IMG/VR virus record: IMGVR_UViG_3300043427_003988
Location: 1 to 37,663 of that record
Reading direction: 5' to 3' (one strand)
Source of the DNA: a virus
DNA length: 37,663 bases
Made by a program: the position numbers and the translations under genes. The notes beneath the pieces are model-generated. The model was not told the origin of the DNA, ran no database searches, and worked only from the letters and a program-made list of their open reading frames with translations. How positions within the stretch are numbered: the first letter of the stretch is position 1; every line of letters begins with the position of its first letter. Positions 34,757 through 37,663 of this stretch are shown here, in pieces.

Positions 34757-36349
34757 ATGGCAAAAAAGAAAAAATTAGAAGAATATCCATTCAATGTACG
34801 CTTTGACAGCATTCAAATCAAGGCTGTGTCAATGGACAAAGAAGATCTTCAATATATAGCAAAAGCAAGTGCAGATAAATTAAAAAACTTGCTTCCAAAA
34901 GATTTTGATTTCGAATCAAGCTACGACATTTTAGGCGTTGCATTCAATGCATATACTCCAAATCTTGGGAATAAAAATGGTCACATGATTTCTGGCGAAA
35001 AAGGTATTGCTATTGCAAAAAGTTTTAAAGGTAAATACATAAATATCGAACATGAAAGAAAGAATGTGGTGGGTTGTATTACCGACTATGGCTTCTCTTC
35101 GTTTCCTGATGATCAGCCAATAACGGAAACAACTGCTAGCGAACTCGCAGCTGAAGGAAAAGTGTTTAATGTTGTTCTTTCTGGCATCATATGGAGAGCA
35201 GTAAATCCTGATTTTGCGGATGCTGTTTCAGAGGCTGGAGACGCATCCTCTGATAAATTTGGATCAATATCTGCTTCATGGGAAGTTGCATTTAAAGAAT
35301 TTAATATTGCAAAAGGATCTAAATATCTTAAAGAATGCGAAATAGTTGATGGCGAGGCAGTGAATGAATTAAAGGGGCGTCTTAAAACATTTGGAGGTAA
35401 CGGAGCTGATGAAAACGGAGAACCTGTTTATTTAAATCTTACTGGCGAAACAATTTTAAGCTTAGGTATTGGCCTAACAGAAACTCCAGCAGCTGAAGTG
35501 AGGGGGGTTATTACTACAGATAATAATTCAGAAGAGCAAGCAGATCTTAAGCTTGTCAAGGTTGGCTCTGAAGAGATTGAAAAAAAATGTGATAAAATTC
35601 AATCAGAAAATGTAATAGTAGAAGAAGCATCAATTAATTTAATTATGAAAATAACAGACATTAAAGATATCAATGAAAATTCCATGAAAGAACTTTCAGC
35701 TTCAGCAGTGACAGATTTTATTGCTGAAAAAATTGCTGAAAACTCAGAAGTATGGAAAAAACAAGTCGATGAAAAAGAAACACTTGCAACAAATCTTAAT
35801 GAGCAAATCGCTCAATTGCAAGCTCAATTAGACGAACTTAAAAAGTCTAAAGACGACTCAGAAGTGGCCCTTAACGAGCTTAAAAATCAAATTGCCGCAA
35901 AAGAAGCTGAAGAAGTGTTTCAAGCACGTATGGCATCTATTGATTCTGAATATGATCTAACAGATGAAGATCGTGAAATTATTGCCGAAGATCTAAAAGC
36001 CGTTGCAAGCGAAGAAGATTTTCAAAAATGGTTCAAGAAGTTTTCAACATTGGCATCTGCCAAAAACAAAGCTGCTAAAAAAGCTATGGCTGAAAAAATG
36101 AAAGAAGAAAAAGTAAAAGAAGAAATGAAAGAAGCCAAAGCTAGCGAAGAAGTCGCAGCAGAAGAAACAGTTGTTGTAACCGAAGAGGTAAAAGAAGAAG
36201 TTAAAGCAGAAGAAGTTGCTGCCGAAGCTGTTTCTGAAGCTTCTGTAAAAAATGATGTAGCCAATGCTGCGGGTGCAGTAGAATCATTAAAAGATCGTAT
36301 GGCTTCTGCATTTGGTGGAGACAACATCAAAATTAAATTAAATCGATAA
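34757..36349 (+). CDS. Prohead protease-like/scaffold fusion (530 aa)
   Basis: Residues ~1-255 look like a capsid maturation protease domain. His99 in INIEHERKN and Ser170 in FGSISASW are spaced as the His and Ser of HK97-type (U35/S78-like) proteases, which would cleave the scaffold and capsid proteins; the third catalytic residue is not certain. Residues ~300-500 are a long Glu/Lys/Ala coiled coil typical of internal scaffolds. The C-terminus ends FGGDNIKIKLNR, a possible capsid-binding tail. Many phages encode these as overlapping or separate genes, so the single-frame fusion is notable. It lies directly before the decoration-like and capsid genes. Confidence 0.7.
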   Translation: MAKKKKLEEYPFNVRFDSIQIKAVSMDKEDLQYIAKASADKLKNLLPKDFDFESSYDILGVAFNAYTPNLGNKNGHMISGEKGIAIAKSFKGKYINIEHERKNVVGCITDYGFSSFPDDQPITETTASELAAEGKVFNVVLSGIIWRAVNPDFADAVSEAGDASSDKFGSISASWEVAFKEFNIAKGSKYLKECEIVDGEAVNELKGRLKTFGGNGADENGEPVYLNLTGETILSLGIGLTETPAAEVRGVITTDNNSEEQADLKLVKVGSEEIEKKCDKIQSENVIVEEASINLIMKITDIKDINENSMKELSASAVTDFIAEKIAENSEVWKKQVDEKETLATNLNEQIAQLQAQLDELKKSKDDSEVALNELKNQIAAKEAEEVFQARMASIDSEYDLTDEDREIIAEDLKAVASEEDFQKWFKKFSTLASAKNKAAKKAMAEKMKEEKVKEEMKEAKASEEVAAEETVVVTEEVKEEVKAEEVAAEAVSEASVKNDVANAAGAVESLKDRMASAFGGDNIKIKLNR

Positions 36350-36379
36350 AAATTATTTAGGAAAAAAATAAAATCTAAC

Positions 36380-36392
36380 TGTAATATATACT
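36380..36392 (+). promoter_or_regulatory. TGTAATA box before the capsid genes
   Basis: TGTAATATATACT lies 18 bases before the ATG at 36411, in the 61-base gap after the protease/scaffold gene. It would give the two most highly expressed head genes their own late promoter. Confidence 0.4.
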
Positions 36393-36410
36393 AAGAAAAA
36401 TTAAAACACT

Positions 36411-36950
36411 ATGAATATCAAACCTCTACGTGCAGTCAATCAATACGACATTGTTCCGTTCTTCTCATATGACGGAGCAACAGCCAACAAAGGTACATTT
36501 GTTACCGCTGTTGGTTCTGGTCTAAACTTAAAAGACGAGCTAACTCTTGAAAATCTATCATCTGTTGATGGTACACTTTCAGCAACATTCAATGTTCCTT
36601 GGCTCGTAGAAGCAGCCCCATCTGGTGCAGCAAAAGCAAGCGTTCTCGGAATGCTTCTTAAAGATGTCCGCACAGTTGACGAAAATGGCTACCCACTAAT
36701 TTACGATCCACGTAAAGCAGCCGAAATGGATGTAACAGTAAGCGGACAAGCCGCTCCAGTTGCAACAAAAGGCTTTGTTCTTTACAATGGAATTGTTGGA
36801 ACACCAGCATTTGGTTCTGGTGCAGCAATCGCAGACGCTGGTGATGGCTCACTCAAAGTTGTAGCCGCAACAGACGCAAAAGCAATCGGGCGTTTCCTAG
36901 GTCCTAAAAATGACGAAGGATATGCTCCTTTAGAATTCAATCTTAACTAA
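36411..36950 (+). CDS. Probable capsid decoration/head protein (179 aa)
   Basis: Beta-rich protein beginning MNIKPLRAVNQYDIVPFFSYDG, with an Ala/Gly/Val-rich C-terminal half ending IGRFLGPKNDEGYAPLEFNLN. The A/G-rich strand-and-loop C-terminal part recalls trimeric decoration proteins that coat capsids, but no specific family is recognised. It lies 31 bases before the major capsid gene and shares that gene's codon style (many GCA/GCC, CTC, CGT, GAC), unlike upstream fibre genes, as expected for a very abundant virion protein. No strong Shine-Dalgarno is present; the leader is A-rich. Confidence 0.6.
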   Translation: MNIKPLRAVNQYDIVPFFSYDGATANKGTFVTAVGSGLNLKDELTLENLSSVDGTLSATFNVPWLVEAAPSGAAKASVLGMLLKDVRTVDENGYPLIYDPRKAAEMDVTVSGQAAPVATKGFVLYNGIVGTPAFGSGAAIADAGDGSLKVVAATDAKAIGRFLGPKNDEGYAPLEFNLN

Positions 36951-36981
36951 TTAATCAAGGAGAATATAAAAAATTAAAAAT

Positions 36982-37663
36982 ATGAAAATCGAATTCAAAA
37001 ATACACCAGAGCAAGTAGCCCTAATCAAGGCCATGGCTTCTAACAATAAAGTCGAAGCCGCTGAAGCTCAAGAGGCATTTGCAGCTTTCTTAAGCCCAGT
37101 TGTTCAAGAAGTTTTGATGCATGCTGGATCAGCTGCTCAAATCTATCGTGATGAAGCATACAATGAAGATGATTCTCCTTCGTTCCCAATCGACACTCTC
37201 TTTGGACAAGGATACGGAGATATCTCCATCTGGTCACAAACAGTCGGTGGCGGTCTCCCAACAAATGAAGTTGCTGGAGCAAGCGAAATCAAACTTCGCA
37301 CATATGACCTCGACAGCGCAATCAGCTTCGATAAGCGTTATGCTCGCAGAGCACGCCTAAACGTTGTAGCTCGCTACATCGAATTCGCAGCTAACCAACT
37401 CTTAGTAAAACAAGAGCGCAATGCATGGGCTGTTATCATGAAAGTTCTTGCTGACGCATCAACAGCTGGCAAAGATCACGTTTTCCGCTCAGCAACAGCA
37501 GGAACGTTTATTCCTGATGACTTGAGCGCAATGTGGACACTAGTAAGCCGCTTTAATAGCGATTACTTAGGTGGAACATCAACAGCCTCAGCTGCTGGAC
37601 TTACAGATCTTTATGTAAGCCCAGAAATTAAAGCCCAAATCCGTGCATTTGCTTACAATCCAG
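36982..37663 (+). CDS. Major capsid protein (HK97 fold), 5' part
   Basis: The frame is open to the window end (227 codons), so the C-terminal part is missing. It starts MKIEFKNTPEQVALIKAMAS, a helical N-arm, then a segment (FLSPVVQEVLMHAGSAAQIYRD ... FPIDTLFG) and a strand-rich core (ISFDKRYARRARLNVVARYIEF ... AANQLLVKQERNAWAVIM) that fit phage major capsid proteins in order and style. Codon use is strongly biased to C-ending codons, marking high expression. An AAGGAGA at 36957-36963 is 18 bases before the ATG, too far for normal ribosome binding, so the start again relies on an A-rich leader. Confidence 0.9.
   Translation, partial: MKIEFKNTPEQVALIKAMASNNKVEAAEAQEAFAAFLSPVVQEVLMHAGSAAQIYRDEAYNEDDSPSFPIDTLFGQGYGDISIWSQTVGGGLPTNEVAGASEIKLRTYDLDSAISFDKRYARRARLNVVARYIEFAANQLLVKQERNAWAVIMKVLADASTAGKDHVFRSATAGTFIPDDLSAMWTLVSRFNSDYLGGTSTASAAGLTDLYVSPEIKAQIRAFAYNP

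Noticed and set aside
36022-36330. A 102-codon antisense frame in the scaffold region
   Set aside because: Ser/Ala-rich shadow of the Glu/Lys/Ala coiled coil on the plus strand.
36957-36963. AAGGAGA before the capsid gene as a Shine-Dalgarno site
   Set aside because: It is 18 bases from the ATG, much more than the usual spacing.

Overview
The window looks like part of a tailed double-stranded DNA phage genome (Caudoviricetes). It carries a large terminase, a portal protein, a protease-like/scaffold protein and an HK97-type major capsid protein, together with very large fibre-like proteins. It is AT-rich throughout except for the first ~120 bases. Almost no gene has a canonical Shine-Dalgarno sequence at normal spacing; starts sit in A/T-only contexts, which would fit a Bacteroidota-type host. 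That is an inference, and no gene here fixes the host. I see no integrase, reverse transcriptase, tRNA, rRNA or CRISPR array.

Layout. (1) 1-435: the start of a minus-strand gene cut by the window edge, a hairpin with a T-run, and an AT-rich leader. (2) 436-1490, plus strand: a leishmanolysin-type (M8-like) zinc metalloprotease and a 57-residue Cys/His-rich protein. (3) 1576-17199, minus strand: eight tightly packed genes for virion-surface proteins, meeting group 2 head to head. They fall into three scaffold families, called here A, B and C. Three of them (1197, 1044 and 1102 residues) carry a huge array of Ser-Gly-Phe/Tyr repeats (the SGF array). (4) 17200-17300: a divergent control region. 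(5) 17301-23324, plus strand: PhoH-like ATPase, zinc-ribbon protein, sigma-like factor, helical protein (candidate small terminase), ERCC4-type nuclease with a C2H2 finger, and large terminase. (6) 23381-34424: portal followed by three fibre/appendage proteins, the last with eight LamG-like domains. (7) 34453-37663: small protein, protease-like/scaffold fusion, probable decoration protein and major capsid protein, the last cut by the window end.

How it fits together. The plus strand is a late DNA-packaging and morphogenesis operon chain. The sigma-like factor may drive late transcription: a TGTAATA(A/T)ATA-like box recurs just upstream of many gene blocks. The minus-strand block supplies a family of paralogous surface proteins. 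The most unusual feature is that the same SGF array is built into three unrelated scaffolds, each of which also exists in this window without the array. This suggests a modular adhesin or receptor-binding system that can be reshuffled by recombination.
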